DNA of 64,000 bases. Source: Exiguobacterium sp. s193 (GTDB lineage Bacteria; Bacillota; Bacilli; Exiguobacteriales; Exiguobacteriaceae). Location: contig NZ_JACSMR010000002.1 of NCBI RefSeq assembly GCF_018618755.1, positions 372,001 through 436,000 on the forward strand, in the 5' to 3' direction. The notes under the pieces are model-generated. The model was not told where the DNA came from, did not search any database, and saw nothing but the letters and a program-made list of their open reading frames with translations. The position numbers were made by a program, and so were the translations under genes. This document shows positions 1 to 8,740 of this stretch, one piece after another (the first letter of the stretch is position 1; each line of letters begins with the position of its first letter).

Positions 1-705
1 ATGCGGATTTTTATTACAGGTGCGAGTGGGGCGATTGGTCTTGCGACAGCAAAACGCTTGGCTGACGCTGGGCATGACCTTGTCCTGCACACACATACAC
101 GACAAAAAGAACTCGAGCAATTCGTACAAGAGTTGCCTGTGACGACCCAAATCGTCGCAGGCGATTTGTCGAATCGCGACACAATCACAGCGTTGTGTGA
201 GGAATTACCGGTTGTCGAAGGTTTCGTTCATATCGCCGGGACGAGCTTTAGTGGATTATTGATTGATCAAACGACGGGTTCGATTGAGTCGATGATGACG
301 TTACACGTCGAATCGCTCATTCGGATCAGTCAGTTTTTGACACTTAAAAAAGGATTTTCCGCTCCGTTATCAATCGTCGTCGTCAGTAGTGTCCTCGGTG
401 AGTTCGGTGCTGCCGGTGAAGTCGTCTATTCAAGCTGTAAAGCGGCGCAACTCGGTTTCGTCAAAGCATACAGTAAAGAAATCGGTCCGATGAATGGGCG
501 GATCAATGCTGTGACACCAGGTTGGATCGATACGCCGATGAATGCCGTTTTTACGGATCAGGACCGGGAACAGGCATTAGCAGAAATTCCGGCAGGTCGC
601 TTCGGGACAGAAGACGAAGTCGCGGCAGCGATTACGTTTTTGATTGGGAAAGAAGCCGGATATATTTCGGGCGCTGTTCTGAAAATCGATGGTGCATGGA
701 TGTAA
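1..705 (+). CDS. ymfI: SDR-family 3-oxoacyl-ACP reductase-like protein (YmfI-like)
   Basis: A 234-residue short-chain dehydrogenase/reductase. The N-terminal Rossmann motif is visible as TGASGAIG (about residues 6-13), the catalytic Ser and Tyr-X3-Lys as SSVLG (about 129) and YSSCK (about 142-146), and a PGWIDTPM loop follows. It probably reduces a 3-oxoacyl or similar carbonyl with NAD(P)H. Position before the DUF3388 gene and rodZ matches B. subtilis ymfI-ymfK-ymfM. The ATG is the first base of the window, so its ribosome site cannot be seen; the start fits the family N-terminus, but an upstream start is not excluded. Confidence 0.85.
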   Translation: MRIFITGASGAIGLATAKRLADAGHDLVLHTHTRQKELEQFVQELPVTTQIVAGDLSNRDTITALCEELPVVEGFVHIAGTSFSGLLIDQTTGSIESMMTLHVESLIRISQFLTLKKGFSAPLSIVVVSSVLGEFGAAGEVVYSSCKAAQLGFVKAYSKEIGPMNGRINAVTPGWIDTPMNAVFTDQDREQALAEIPAGRFGTEDEVAAAITFLIGKEAGYISGAVLKIDGAWM

Positions 706-798
706 CCCCTTGAGAATTGATTGAGGAATGCTTTTCATTTTTCAAAAAATCATTTAAGATGGGGAATGGATAACCGTGTATACAAGGAGGGTTTGCGA

Positions 799-1578
799 GT
801 GGGTGAATTCGAGCAATGGTATTTCGAATATGAATTAAACGTTGATCGCCCTGGTGTCCTCGGTGACATTGCGTCACTGATGGGGATGCTCCATATTTCA
901 ATCGTTACGATTAACGGCGTTGATCATCAACGCCGCGGGATGTTGCTTCAAACAAAACAACCGGATCAAATTCCACGCCTCGCAGCCATCTTAAAGACGA
1001 TGTCGACGATTCAGGTCGTCAAACTGCGTAAACCGAAGTTGCGTGACCGCATTGCGATCCGACATGGACGCTATATCGACCATAGCAGTGATGAACGGAA
1101 AACGTTCCGCTTCGTCCGGGAAGACTTAGGGATTCTCGTCGATTTCATGGCTGAATTATGTAAGCAGGACGGTCATCTACTGATTGGAGTCCGCGGCATG
1201 CCACGCGTCGGCAAAACGGAATCAATCGTCGCCGCAAGTGTCAGTGCGAATAAAAAATGGCTGTTTTTGTCTTCGACCTTAATCAAACAGACGGTTAGAA
1301 CGTCTTTATTTGATGATGAACGGTCAGGTGATTATGTTTATATCATCGATGCACTCGTCTCACAACGGCACTTTGATGAACGCCACTGGCAAATTCTGCG
1401 TGAAGTGATGCGATTACCAGCTACAAAAATCGTCGAGCATCCAGATGCGTTCGTTAAATCCAGTGAATACACATGGGATGATTTCGATTATATCATCGAA
1501 CTACGGAATACGACGGAAGAAATCATCGTCACGGAACCACGTTCGGTTGGCGGAAATGAATGGTTCAATTTTGAATAA
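799..1578 (+). CDS. ymfK: DUF3388 family protein with N-terminal ACT-like domain (YmfK-like)
   Basis: A 259-residue cytosolic protein of unknown function. The open frame extends up to 721, but I choose the GTG at 799 because AAGGAGG (784-790) lies 8 bases upstream and the family-like sequence begins there. The first ~80 residues (DRPGVLGDIASLMGML) look like an ACT-type regulatory fold. A glycine-rich stretch RGMPRVGKTES near residue 135 resembles a nucleotide-binding loop. It sits between the YmfI-like reductase and rodZ as in Bacillus. I infer the DUF3388 assignment from context and general resemblance; no enzymatic role can be given. Confidence 0.75.
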   Translation: MGEFEQWYFEYELNVDRPGVLGDIASLMGMLHISIVTINGVDHQRRGMLLQTKQPDQIPRLAAILKTMSTIQVVKLRKPKLRDRIAIRHGRYIDHSSDERKTFRFVREDLGILVDFMAELCKQDGHLLIGVRGMPRVGKTESIVAASVSANKKWLFLSSTLIKQTVRTSLFDDERSGDYVYIIDALVSQRHFDERHWQILREVMRLPATKIVEHPDAFVKSSEYTWDDFDYIIELRNTTEEIIVTEPRSVGGNEWFNFE

Positions 1579-1605
1579 GTAATGAAAATGGAAGGTGTGT
1601 TACCG

Positions 1606-2499
1606 ATGACCGAGCTCGGAGCCTACTTAAAGGAGCAGCGGGAGACGTTAGGTGTTTCGCTTGAGCAAATCCAAAGTACGACAAAAATTCAAAAACGCTA
1701 CATCGTGGCAATTGAAGAAGGTAATTACGATCAATTGCCGGGTGCTTTTTATGCACGCGCCTTCATCAAGACATACGCGGAAGCATTAGGTCTTGATGTC
1801 GACGAAGTCTTTGAAACATATAAACGTGACTTACCGCAACCGGAAGCACAACCTGCTGTTGAGTTGTCACGGCGCGCGACGTACTCGAAATCATCCGCTC
1901 CGAAAAAGAGTGTCGCGAAACGATGGATTCCAAACATCATCATCATTCTCTTAATCTTTGCGATTGGTGTCGCGCTATATTACGCATTCCAGGCATTCCT
2001 TGACTCGAGCGATAAATCGAAAACGACGACGCCGAAACAAAATGATGTCACGATTGACAAAGGCGACGCGCCAAGCAAGGAAACAGACGTACCGGCAACG
2101 GAAGAAAAACCGACAGAAGAACCGAAAAAAGAAGAACAACCGAAAAAAGAAGTAAAGAAACCATTGGTCGCGAAAACGACTGCTGGGCAAGACATCACTT
2201 ATGAAGTTCCGACGGATAAAACGATGAATGTTTCAATTAGCATTAAAAAAGATGCATCCCCGTCTCCTTTCGTAGGTGTAAGGGATACGTCACTTGAGGG
2301 CGAGGCACTTGCGCCAGACCATATCAACGCGTCTGACCCGAACCCGATTGTCGTCAAAAATGCAAAAACGGATTTAATTCGAATCCGGGTCGGTTCCATT
2401 AAAGGAATCGATAAAATCGTTGTCAACAATCAGGAACTGAAATTAAACCGTTCGCTGCTCGTTCAAAATATCTACTTGAAAAAGGTAGCTACGCCGTAA
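1606..2499 (+). CDS. rodZ: RodZ-like cytoskeletal/cell-shape protein
   Basis: A 297-residue bitopic membrane protein. Residues 1-70 form a helix-turn-helix of the type that contacts MreB (LGAYLKEQRETLGVSLEQIQ). A transmembrane helix lies at about 108-129, after a basic stretch. A low-complexity Lys/Glu/Pro/Thr linker follows at about 140-185, with a C-terminal DUF4115-like beta domain outside the cell. GGAAGG at 1590-1595 points to the ATG at 1606 rather than the in-frame ATG at 1582. RodZ links MreB filaments to elongasome wall synthesis. It lies directly upstream of pgsA, as in B. subtilis ymfM-pgsA. Confidence 0.9.
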   Translation: MTELGAYLKEQRETLGVSLEQIQSTTKIQKRYIVAIEEGNYDQLPGAFYARAFIKTYAEALGLDVDEVFETYKRDLPQPEAQPAVELSRRATYSKSSAPKKSVAKRWIPNIIIILLIFAIGVALYYAFQAFLDSSDKSKTTTPKQNDVTIDKGDAPSKETDVPATEEKPTEEPKKEEQPKKEVKKPLVAKTTAGQDITYEVPTDKTMNVSISIKKDASPSPFVGVRDTSLEGEALAPDHINASDPNPIVVKNAKTDLIRIRVGSIKGIDKIVVNNQELKLNRSLLVQNIYLKKVATP

Positions 2500-2512
2500 G
2501 ACGGCATAGCTA
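2485..2512 (+). other. Inverted repeat overlapping the rodZ stop codon
   Basis: GTAGCTACGCCGT and ACGGCATAGCTAC flank AAG and form a 13-base stem with one mismatch. The TAA stop of rodZ lies in the loop region and there is no T run, so this is not a standard terminator. It may protect the 3' end or partially block readthrough into pgsA. Confidence 0.5.
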
Positions 2513-2546
2513 CTGAACTTACATAGAAAAGGAGGAGGATACCAGT

Positions 2547-3125
2547 ATGAACTTGCCAAATCAATTGACAGTGTTGCGTGTCTTACTCATCCCTGTTTTT
2601 GTTGCAGTCTTAGCGATCGACCCAGACTGGGGACAGTGGGACGTATTAGGTGCCGAACTGCCGGTTTCCCATTTTGTTGCGGCGATGATTTTCTCAGTCG
2701 CGGCCATCACCGATTGGTTGGATGGTTACCTCGCACGTAAAAATAAATTGGTGACGAACTTCGGAAAGTTCATGGACCCGCTCGCCGATAAGATGTTAGT
2801 CGCGGCAGCGCTCGTCTATCTCGTCGAACTGGACTTCGTCGCAGCCTGGGTCGTCGTCATCATTCTCTGCCGTGAGTTTGCCGTGACGGGACTTCGTCTT
2901 GTCGCGTCAGATGAAGGGATCGTCTTAGCGGCCGGTAACTCTGGGAAAGCGAAGACATGGGTCCAGCTCACGTCAATCATCGCATTTTTGCTTCACGACG
3001 TCGGGTTTGCATTACTGAATATCCCATTCGCCGAAATCACGATGTGGCTTGCGTTAATCTTAACGATTTACTCAGGCGTCGAATATTTCTCGAAAAACAT
3101 CAAATTAATTACGAAATCGATGTAA
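2547..3125 (+). CDS. pgsA: CDP-diacylglycerol-glycerol-3-phosphate 3-phosphatidyltransferase
   Basis: A 192-residue integral membrane enzyme that makes phosphatidylglycerol phosphate from CDP-diacylglycerol and glycerol 3-phosphate, the committed step to phosphatidylglycerol. The CDP-alcohol phosphatidyltransferase signature D-G-X2-A-R-X8-G-X3-D-X3-D is present around residues 62-88 (DGYLAR, then GKFMDPLAD). Several hydrophobic helices surround it. GGAGGAGG (2531-2537 area) gives a strong ribosome site 9 bases before the ATG. It is followed by a terminator, then cinA, the order seen in Bacillus. Confidence 0.95.
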   Translation: MNLPNQLTVLRVLLIPVFVAVLAIDPDWGQWDVLGAELPVSHFVAAMIFSVAAITDWLDGYLARKNKLVTNFGKFMDPLADKMLVAAALVYLVELDFVAAWVVVIILCREFAVTGLRLVASDEGIVLAAGNSGKAKTWVQLTSIIAFLLHDVGFALLNIPFAEITMWLALILTIYSGVEYFSKNIKLITKSM

Positions 3126-3137
3126 CTTATCGTAAAC

Positions 3138-3168
3138 AAGGCTGTTCGCTTATTCGGACAGTCTTTTT
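3138..3168 (+). terminator. Terminator after pgsA
   Basis: AAGGCTGTTCG / CGGACAGTCTT stem (with G-U pairs) followed by TTTTT. It lies immediately before the cinA ribosome site, so cinA may need its own promoter or readthrough. Confidence 0.65.
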
Positions 3169-3195
3169 ATATACTTCAGAAAGTAGGGATTGTAG

Positions 3196-4443
3196 ATGAA
3201 AGCGGAAATTATTGCGGTCGGAAGTGAACTGTTGTTAGGCGAAATCGCCAATACGAATGCACAGTACTTATCGGAGTGGCTTGCGAGCTGCGGCATCGAT
3301 GTCCATTATCACAGTGTCGTCGGGGATAATGAGGCGCGGATGACGGACGTCTTCAAACAGGCGCAGGCCCGTGCGGATCTCCTCGTCATCACGGGAGGGC
3401 TTGGCCCGACAGAAGATGACTTGACGAAAGAAGTGCTCGCGAAGCTGCTCGGACGCCGTCTTCAGCTCGATGAAGCAGCCTATGACCGGATCGAAGGATT
3501 TTTGAAGACGCGTGGTCGCACCATGACAGAAAACGAGAAGAAACAAGCACTCGTCATCGACGGTGCAGACGTCTTATCGAATGATGTCGGGCTTGCACCA
3601 GGTATGTCACTGAAGACCGGCGAGCACCAGTACATCCTGCTACCGGGTGTTCCGAGAGAAATGAAACAGATTATCGCGGACCATTTCGGTCATCTGTTCG
3701 GACGAGAGACCATTCAATCGAGAACGCTACGTTTCTTCGGAATCGGTGAATCGGCGTTGAATGACCGGCTGACGGATTTGATTCGTTCGTCGCAAAATCC
3801 ATCCATCGCACCGTACGCGGAACTCGCTGAAGTCCGGTTACGTTTGACGGCGAAAGCAGCAGAAGAGCGAGTGGCGACTGAGATGCTGGACCAGTTGGAA
3901 AAACATGTCCTCGCGGAAGTCGGCCAGTACTTTTACGGATATGGGGAGACGAGTTTACCGGAAGTCGTCTTACAGACATGCGAACAGGCAGGGCTGACGC
4001 TTGCGGCGGCAGAATCATTGACTGGAGGTGCATTTGCAGGTGGATTGACGGATATCAATGGTGCGAGTCAGAGTTTTCGGGGGAGTGCTGTCGTCTATGA
4101 TGATGCAGCCAAAATCAATCTGTTAGGTGTTGACGAAAAACTGCTTCAAGCGAAGACGGCGGTCAGTCAAGAGGTCGCGGTCGCAATGGCGGAAGGGGCA
4201 CGGAAGCGCTACGGGGCAGATCTCGCCATCGCGTTGACCGGAGAGGCAGGACCATCGAGTAACAGTGGAAAAGCTGTCGGGACGGTCTACTGTGCCCTCG
4301 CAACACCGAACGGGACGGAAGTCGTTGAATTTACCTATCCTGCGTTCGACCGTGGTATGATTAGACTGCGTTCTGTAAAGGATGCGTACTTCCTTCTGTT
4401 GAAATATCTCAAAAAAAACGTAAACGAATCGAATGGTGTCTAA
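3196..4443 (+). CDS. cinA: CinA: competence/damage-inducible protein, NMN deamidase family
   Basis: A 415-residue two-domain protein. The N-terminal molybdopterin-binding-like domain (about 1-170) shows [10 protein letters not shown] and [10 protein letters not shown]. The C-terminal domain (about 255-410) carries [13 protein letters not shown], the CinA deamidase signature that acts on nicotinamide mononucleotide in pyridine-nucleotide salvage. Length matches Firmicute CinA (about 415). It precedes recA, the classical cinA-recA competence and SOS arrangement, but recA has its own promoter in the 97-base gap. Confidence 0.93.
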   Translation: MKAEIIAVGSELLLGEIANTNAQYLSEWLASCGIDVHYHSVVGDNEARMTDVFKQAQARADLLVITGGLGPTEDDLTKEVLAKLLGRRLQLDEAAYDRIEGFLKTRGRTMTENEKKQALVIDGADVLSNDVGLAPGMSLKTGEHQYILLPGVPREMKQIIADHFGHLFGRETIQSRTLRFFGIGESALNDRLTDLIRSSQNPSIAPYAELAEVRLRLTAKAAEERVATEMLDQLEKHVLAEVGQYFYGYGETSLPEVVLQTCEQAGLTLAAAESLTGGAFAGGLTDINGASQSFRGSAVVYDDAAKINLLGVDEKLLQAKTAVSQEVAVAMAEGARKRYGADLAIALTGEAGPSSNSGKAVGTVYCALATPNGTEVVEFTYPAFDRGMIRLRSVKDAYFLLLKYLKKNVNESNGV

Positions 4444-4454
4444 TTTCAAGTATG

Positions 4455-4468
4455 CGAATAAATGTTCG
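4455..4468 (+). promoter_or_regulatory. LexA (DinR) box upstream of recA
   Basis: CGAATAAATGTTCG differs at one position from the Bacillus SOS consensus CGAACRNRYGTTCG. It lies 8 bases upstream of the recA -35 element, a placement that allows LexA to block RNA polymerase. It supports SOS control of recA. Confidence 0.8.
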
Positions 4469-4476
4469 TAAAAAGC

Positions 4477-4505
4477 TTGTCATCCGGTCTCAAAAGAAGT
4501 ACAAT
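4477..4505 (+). promoter_or_regulatory. recA promoter (SigA type)
   Basis: TTGTCA (4477-4482) and TACAAT (4500-4505) with a 17-base spacer. The start codon is 36 bases downstream of the -10 element. Confidence 0.8.
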
Positions 4506-4540
4506 AATCTCAGTAAGATAAATAGAAGGAGGCCTGCTAC

Positions 4541-5581
4541 GTGAGTGATCGTAAAGCAGCACTTGAGATGGCGTTACGCCAGATAGAGAAACAGTTTGGT
4601 AAAGGTTCAATCATGAAACTAGGTGAAAACGCAGATCAGAAGGTATCCGTAATTTCTTCTGGATCAATCACATTAGATATAGCGTTAGGTGCAGGTGGAT
4701 ATCCACGTGGACGGGTAATCGAAGTGTACGGACCAGAATCTTCTGGTAAAACGACAGTTGCATTGCACGCCATTGCTGCTGTTCAAAAACAAGGCGGACA
4801 AGCCGCGTTCATCGATGCAGAGCATGCACTCGATCCTGCGTATGCAAACAAGCTCGGTGTCGACATCGATGAATTGTTGCTATCGCAACCGGATACAGGG
4901 GAGCAAGCACTTGAAATCGCTGAAGCGCTCGTTCGTTCAGGTGCAGTAGATGTGCTTGTCGTCGACTCCGTTGCGGCACTCGTGCCGAAAGCTGAAATCG
5001 AAGGTGAAATGGGTGACTCGCACGTCGGTCTTCAAGCACGTTTGATGAGTCAGGCCTTACGTAAATTGTCTGGTGCCACAAATAAATCGAAGACCATCGT
5101 CATCTTCATCAACCAAATTCGCGAGAAAATCGGTGTCATGTTCGGTAACCCTGAAACAACGCCGGGTGGACGTGCCTTGAAATTCTATTCGTCTGTCCGT
5201 CTTGAAGTTCGTCGTGCAGAAGCATTGAAGAACGGAACGGATATCGTCGGGAACAAAACAAAAATCAAAGTTGTTAAAAATAAAATCGCACCACCGTTCA
5301 AACAAGCTGAAGTCGACATCATGTACGGTCTAGGGATTTCAAAAGTCGGCGAATTGATCGATATCGGAACAGATCTTGATATCGTCCAAAAGAGTGGCGC
5401 ATGGTACTCGTACAATTCTGAACGTCTTGGCCAAGGTCGTGAAAATGCGAAGCAATACATGGTCGAGCATCCGGAAGTCGCTGAAGAAGTCGAACGTTTG
5501 ATTCGTGAACATCACGGTCTTGTTGAACGTGCGCTTGATGCGGAAGTAGAAGAAGAAACGGAAGATCTATTCGCAGAATAA
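4541..5581 (+). CDS. recA: RecA recombinase
   Basis: A 346-residue RecA. Walker A GPESSGKT lies at residues 64-71, and Walker B (VDVLVVDSV) and the L1/L2 DNA-binding loop sequences ([19 protein letters not shown]) are intact. The tail is acidic. It coats single-stranded DNA, drives strand exchange and triggers LexA self-cleavage. The GTG start is set by AAGGAGG at 4526-4532. It is a single-gene unit with its own promoter, LexA box and strong terminator. Confidence 0.98.
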   Translation: MSDRKAALEMALRQIEKQFGKGSIMKLGENADQKVSVISSGSITLDIALGAGGYPRGRVIEVYGPESSGKTTVALHAIAAVQKQGGQAAFIDAEHALDPAYANKLGVDIDELLLSQPDTGEQALEIAEALVRSGAVDVLVVDSVAALVPKAEIEGEMGDSHVGLQARLMSQALRKLSGATNKSKTIVIFINQIREKIGVMFGNPETTPGGRALKFYSSVRLEVRRAEALKNGTDIVGNKTKIKVVKNKIAPPFKQAEVDIMYGLGISKVGELIDIGTDLDIVQKSGAWYSYNSERLGQGRENAKQYMVEHPEVAEEVERLIREHHGLVERALDAEVEEETEDLFAE

Positions 5582-5617
5582 GACACGAAGAAGTATCACT
5601 GTTGATGATGCTACTAA

Positions 5618-5659
5618 ACGATAACGTTGACTCGCCTTGAGTAAACGTTATCGTTTTTT
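5618..5659 (+). terminator. recA terminator
   Basis: ACGATAACGTT pairs with AACGTTATCGT, and the loop carries a further ACTC/GAGT pairing. TTTTTT follows. This is a strong intrinsic terminator. Confidence 0.92.
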
Positions 5660-5733
5660 CGTTAAATCGCCGTCATTTCAACACATTTTTTGTTGAAAAG
5701 AGGAAATCATAGGAATTCTTTCCCCCACGTTCG

Positions 5734-5763
5734 TTGACAATGAACGAGTGCTATCCTTACAAT
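5734..5763 (+). promoter_or_regulatory. rny promoter
   Basis: Perfect TTGACA (5734-5739) and TACAAT (5758-5763) with an 18-base spacer. CGTTC (5728-5732) and GAACG (5742-5746) form an inverted repeat around the -35; no known operator is recognised. Confidence 0.75.
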
Positions 5764-5842
5764 ATAGATGTACGTTTTTTAGACAGCTTCGATGAAATAC
5801 CGAAATGAACTAAGAAACACCTTGCAAAGGGGAGGTGAACCC

Positions 5843-7405
5843 ATGGATACAATAACTTGGATTATCATACTTCTCCTCACTTTGCTCATCGCATTCATCG
5901 TAGGCTACTTCTTGCGGAAATCGATTGCTGAAGCGAAGATTCAAGGCGCGGAAACCGAAGCGACGAAAATCGTCGAACGGGCACAAGTGTCAGCGGAAGC
6001 AACGAAAAAAGAAGCATTACTCGAAGCGAAAGATGAAGCTTTTAAACTTCGTAATGAAGTCGAAAAAGAACTTCGTGAACGTCGTCAAGAGCTAACGAAA
6101 CAAGAAGCCCGCTTGCTCCAAAAAGAAGAGACTCTCGATCGTCGTGTCGATGCAATCGACCGGAAGGAAGATCAAATCAACACACGAGACGCTGAGATCG
6201 CGAAACGGAAGCAACAAGCTGAAGCGTTAGAACGCAAAGTTGAGGATCTGTATGAAGAAGGTCGCCAAGAGCTCGTACGTGTTGCGAATCTTTCGCAAGA
6301 CGAAGCGCGCACTATCATCATGGATGAGACAAAACAAGCTGCGCTGCATGATGCGGCAATGCTACAAAAAGAAATCGAACAAAAAGCAAAAGAAGAAGCC
6401 GACAAGAAAGCACGTAACATCTTGTCACTTGCGATTCAACGGTTCGCCGCTGAACATATCGCGGAGACGACGGTATCGGTCGTCAACCTACCGAATGATG
6501 AGATGAAGGGTCGAATCATCGGTCGTGAAGGGCGTAACATCCGGACACTTGAAACACTGACGGGTATCGATTTAATCATCGATGATACACCGGAAGCGGT
6601 TATCTTGTCAGGATTTGATCCGATTCGCCGAGAAGTGGCGAAGATGGCGCTTGAGAAACTTGTCCAAGACGGTCGTATTCATCCGGCACGGATTGAAGAG
6701 ATGGTCGACAAATCACGTCGCGAAGTCGATGAGCGAATTCGCGAAATCGGGGAAGAAGCGACATATGATGTTGGAATTCACGGGATCCATCCAGATCTCG
6801 TCAAAATTCTCGGTCGCTTGAAATATCGGACGAGTTACGGACAAAACGTCTTGTTCCACTCACTTGAAGTCGCGCATCTTGCGGGAATGATGGCAGCGGA
6901 ACTTGGCGAAGATGTCACGCTTGCGAAACGGGCAGGTCTACTGCACGATATCGGGAAAGCGATTGACCACGAAGTGGAAGGAAGTCACGTTGAAATCGGT
7001 GTTGAGCTCGGTACGAAGTACAAAGAGCACCCAACGGTCATCAATGCGATTGCTTCCCACCACGGGGATACGGAAGCGACTTCGGTCATCTCGGTCCTCG
7101 TCGCAGCAGCGGATGCGCTCTCAGCAGCCCGTCCAGGTGCACGACAAGAAACACTTGAAAGCTATATCCGACGTCTTGAACGGTTGGAAGAAATTTCAGA
7201 ATCGTTTGATGGCGTTGAAAAATCGTTTGCGATTCAAGCAGGTCGTGAAGTACGGATCATCGTCCGTCCTGATGTCGTCGATGATGTCTTAGCACACAAG
7301 ATGGCGAGTGACATCCGGAAAAAAATCGAAGAAGAACTCGATTATCCGGGTCACATCAAGGTCACGGTCATTCGGGAAACACGGGCAGTCGAATACGCAA
7401 AATAA
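5843..7405 (+). CDS. rny: Ribonuclease Y
   Basis: A 520-residue membrane-anchored endoribonuclease that starts mRNA decay. It has an N-terminal transmembrane helix (about 4-24), a long charged coiled coil (about 30-200), a KH domain ([17 protein letters not shown], about 215) and an HD domain ([11 protein letters not shown], about 370). GGGGAGGTG at 5829-5837 identifies the ATG at 5843; the frame is open 17 codons further upstream, but this start gives the B. subtilis length of 520. It is followed by ymdB, a conserved pairing. It works with the RicA/RicF/RicT complex, of which ricA is in this window. Confidence 0.97.
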   Translation: MDTITWIIILLLTLLIAFIVGYFLRKSIAEAKIQGAETEATKIVERAQVSAEATKKEALLEAKDEAFKLRNEVEKELRERRQELTKQEARLLQKEETLDRRVDAIDRKEDQINTRDAEIAKRKQQAEALERKVEDLYEEGRQELVRVANLSQDEARTIIMDETKQAALHDAAMLQKEIEQKAKEEADKKARNILSLAIQRFAAEHIAETTVSVVNLPNDEMKGRIIGREGRNIRTLETLTGIDLIIDDTPEAVILSGFDPIRREVAKMALEKLVQDGRIHPARIEEMVDKSRREVDERIREIGEEATYDVGIHGIHPDLVKILGRLKYRTSYGQNVLFHSLEVAHLAGMMAAELGEDVTLAKRAGLLHDIGKAIDHEVEGSHVEIGVELGTKYKEHPTVINAIASHHGDTEATSVISVLVAAADALSAARPGARQETLESYIRRLERLEEISESFDGVEKSFAIQAGREVRIIVRPDVVDDVLAHKMASDIRKKIEEELDYPGHIKVTVIRETRAVEYAK

Positions 7406-7407
7406 GC

Positions 7408-7434
7408 AAAGTGGCGGGCGACCGCCACTTTTTT
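7408..7434 (+). terminator. Terminator between rny and ymdB
   Basis: AAAGTGGCGG and CCGCCACTTT enclose the four-base loop GCGA, and the T run reaches 7434. It probably lowers ymdB transcription relative to rny. Confidence 0.88.
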
Positions 7435-7454
7435 AATGTATTGGAGGAAAAAGC

Positions 7455-8249
7455 ATGAAAATTCTATTTATCGGAGACGTCGTTGGCGCACCGGGCCGAC
7501 ACATCTTACAACAATTCACAGCACGCCTGAAGTCGAAGTACAATCCGACCGTCATGCTCGTCAACGGTGAAAACTCGGCCCATGGTCGGGGAATCACGAA
7601 GTCGATTTATCATCAGTTGCTCGAACTCGGTTTCCATGGCATCACGATGGGAAACCATACGTTCGACAATCGGGACATTTTTGACTGGATTGATGACGCA
7701 GACCGAATCGTCCGTCCGGCCAACTATCCGGAAGGGACTCCCGGTCGTGGCATGATGGTCTTAAAAGTCGGGAACAAAAAAATTGCCGTCATCAATGTCC
7801 AAGGCACAGTCTTTTTACCTGCTCTCGGAGATCCATTCCGGACCGTCGATGAATTGATAGCGGAAGTCGAAGGGGAAGTTGATGCGATTTTTGTTGATGT
7901 TCATGCGGAAGCAACGAGCGAAAAAATTGCGATGGGCTATCACCTTGATGGACGTGTCCAAGCAGTCGTCGGAACCCATACCCATGTCCAGACAGCCGAC
8001 GAGCGTGTCCTTGATGGTGGGACGGCATATATCACGGATGTCGGGATGACGGGACCACTCGACGGAGTCCTTGGTATGCGTAAAGATGATGTCTTACGAA
8101 AATTCAAGACACAGCTCCCAACACGGTTTGAAGTTGCGGAAGGACGGGAACAATTAAATGGAGTCTTGATTCATATTGACGACACGACGAAAAAAGCGAC
8201 GAAAATTGAGCGGATTCATTTGACGGATCAATCGATTTTCTTTGATTAA
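7455..8249 (+). CDS. ymdB: YmdB-like metallophosphoesterase (TIGR00282 family)
   Basis: A 264-residue calcineurin-like phosphodiesterase. Metal-binding motifs are visible: GDVVGAPGR (6-14), NGENSAHGRG (about 38), GNHTFDN (about 67) and GTHTHVQTADE (about 175). The B. subtilis homologue hydrolyses 2',3'-cyclic nucleotides and influences biofilm versus motility, probably through RNase Y. The ATG follows TTGGAGGAAAAAGC. Its place directly after rny fits that functional link. Confidence 0.93.
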   Translation: MKILFIGDVVGAPGRHILQQFTARLKSKYNPTVMLVNGENSAHGRGITKSIYHQLLELGFHGITMGNHTFDNRDIFDWIDDADRIVRPANYPEGTPGRGMMVLKVGNKKIAVINVQGTVFLPALGDPFRTVDELIAEVEGEVDAIFVDVHAEATSEKIAMGYHLDGRVQAVVGTHTHVQTADERVLDGGTAYITDVGMTGPLDGVLGMRKDDVLRKFKTQLPTRFEVAEGREQLNGVLIHIDDTTKKATKIERIHLTDQSIFFD

Positions 8250-8277
8250 GTGCCATTTTTGATTGGGAGGTACATGC

Positions 8278-8538
8278 ATGGACGCCCTGAAAGTATCAGC
8301 TAAATCGAATCCGAACGCCGTCGCGGGAGCGATTGCGGGTGTACTTCGAGAGAAAGGTTCTGTCGAGATTCAGGCAATCGGTGCTGGTGCACTCAATCAG
8401 TCCATCAAAGCAGTCGCGATCGCGCGCGGCTTCGTTGCACCTGCAGGCATGGATTTAATCTGCATCCCGGCTTTTACCGACATCATGATTGATGGAGAGG
8501 AACGGACTGCAATCAAACTAATCATCGAGCCACGCTAA
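8278..8538 (+). CDS. spoVS: SpoVS-family small DNA/RNA-binding-like protein
   Basis: An 86-residue protein with the near-invariant SpoVS sequence (LKVSAKSNPNAVAGAIAG; AIGAGALNQSIKAVAIARG; IPAFTDI). Start: GGGAGG (8265-8270) precedes the ATG at 8278, giving exactly the Bacillus length; the frame is open from 8263. In spore formers SpoVS acts in coat and septation steps, but members also occur outside sporulators. No other sporulation gene (for example cotE, normally near mutS) is seen here, so a non-sporulation role linked to RNase Y/YmdB is an inference. Confidence 0.95.
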   Translation: MDALKVSAKSNPNAVAGAIAGVLREKGSVEIQAIGAGALNQSIKAVAIARGFVAPAGMDLICIPAFTDIMIDGEERTAIKLIIEPR

Positions 8539-8569
8539 CATCGTTCGGACATAGGTCCTAAATACACGT

Positions 8570-8603
8570 GACCATTTACTCGATTGGAGTAGATGGTCTT
8601 TTT
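8570..8603 (+). terminator. spoVS terminator
   Basis: GACCATTTACTC pairs with GAGTAGATGGTC, followed by TTTTT. Confidence 0.9.
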
Positions 8604-8648
8604 GTTGTCGAACAATGAACAAAATTTTCAGTAGATTCACGAGGAGGA

Positions 8649-8677
8649 TTGTACAACTATCTGTAAATCGGTATCAT
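8649..8677 (+). promoter_or_regulatory. Probable promoter of the 2-oxoacid oxidoreductase operon
   Basis: TTGTAC (8649-8654) and TATCAT (8672-8677) are separated by 17 bases, 63 bases before the ATG. The match is moderate. Confidence 0.5.
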
Positions 8678-8740
8678 GAGGGAGGATAGTGAAGCAAGAC
8701 GCTTCCATCATTTCAGGGGACAGAGAAGGAGCGAACGTCG

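Noticed and set aside
1975-2198. Overlapping antisense and shifted frames inside rodZ
   Set aside because: They arise from the Lys/Glu-rich low-complexity linker of rodZ, giving Phe/Ser-rich or Lys/Arg-rich nonsense.
5728-5746. Inverted repeat CGTTC...GAACG at the rny -35
   Set aside because: The half-sites are in the wrong order for LexA (CGAAC...GTTCG), and one short dyad over a promoter is weak evidence for an operator.
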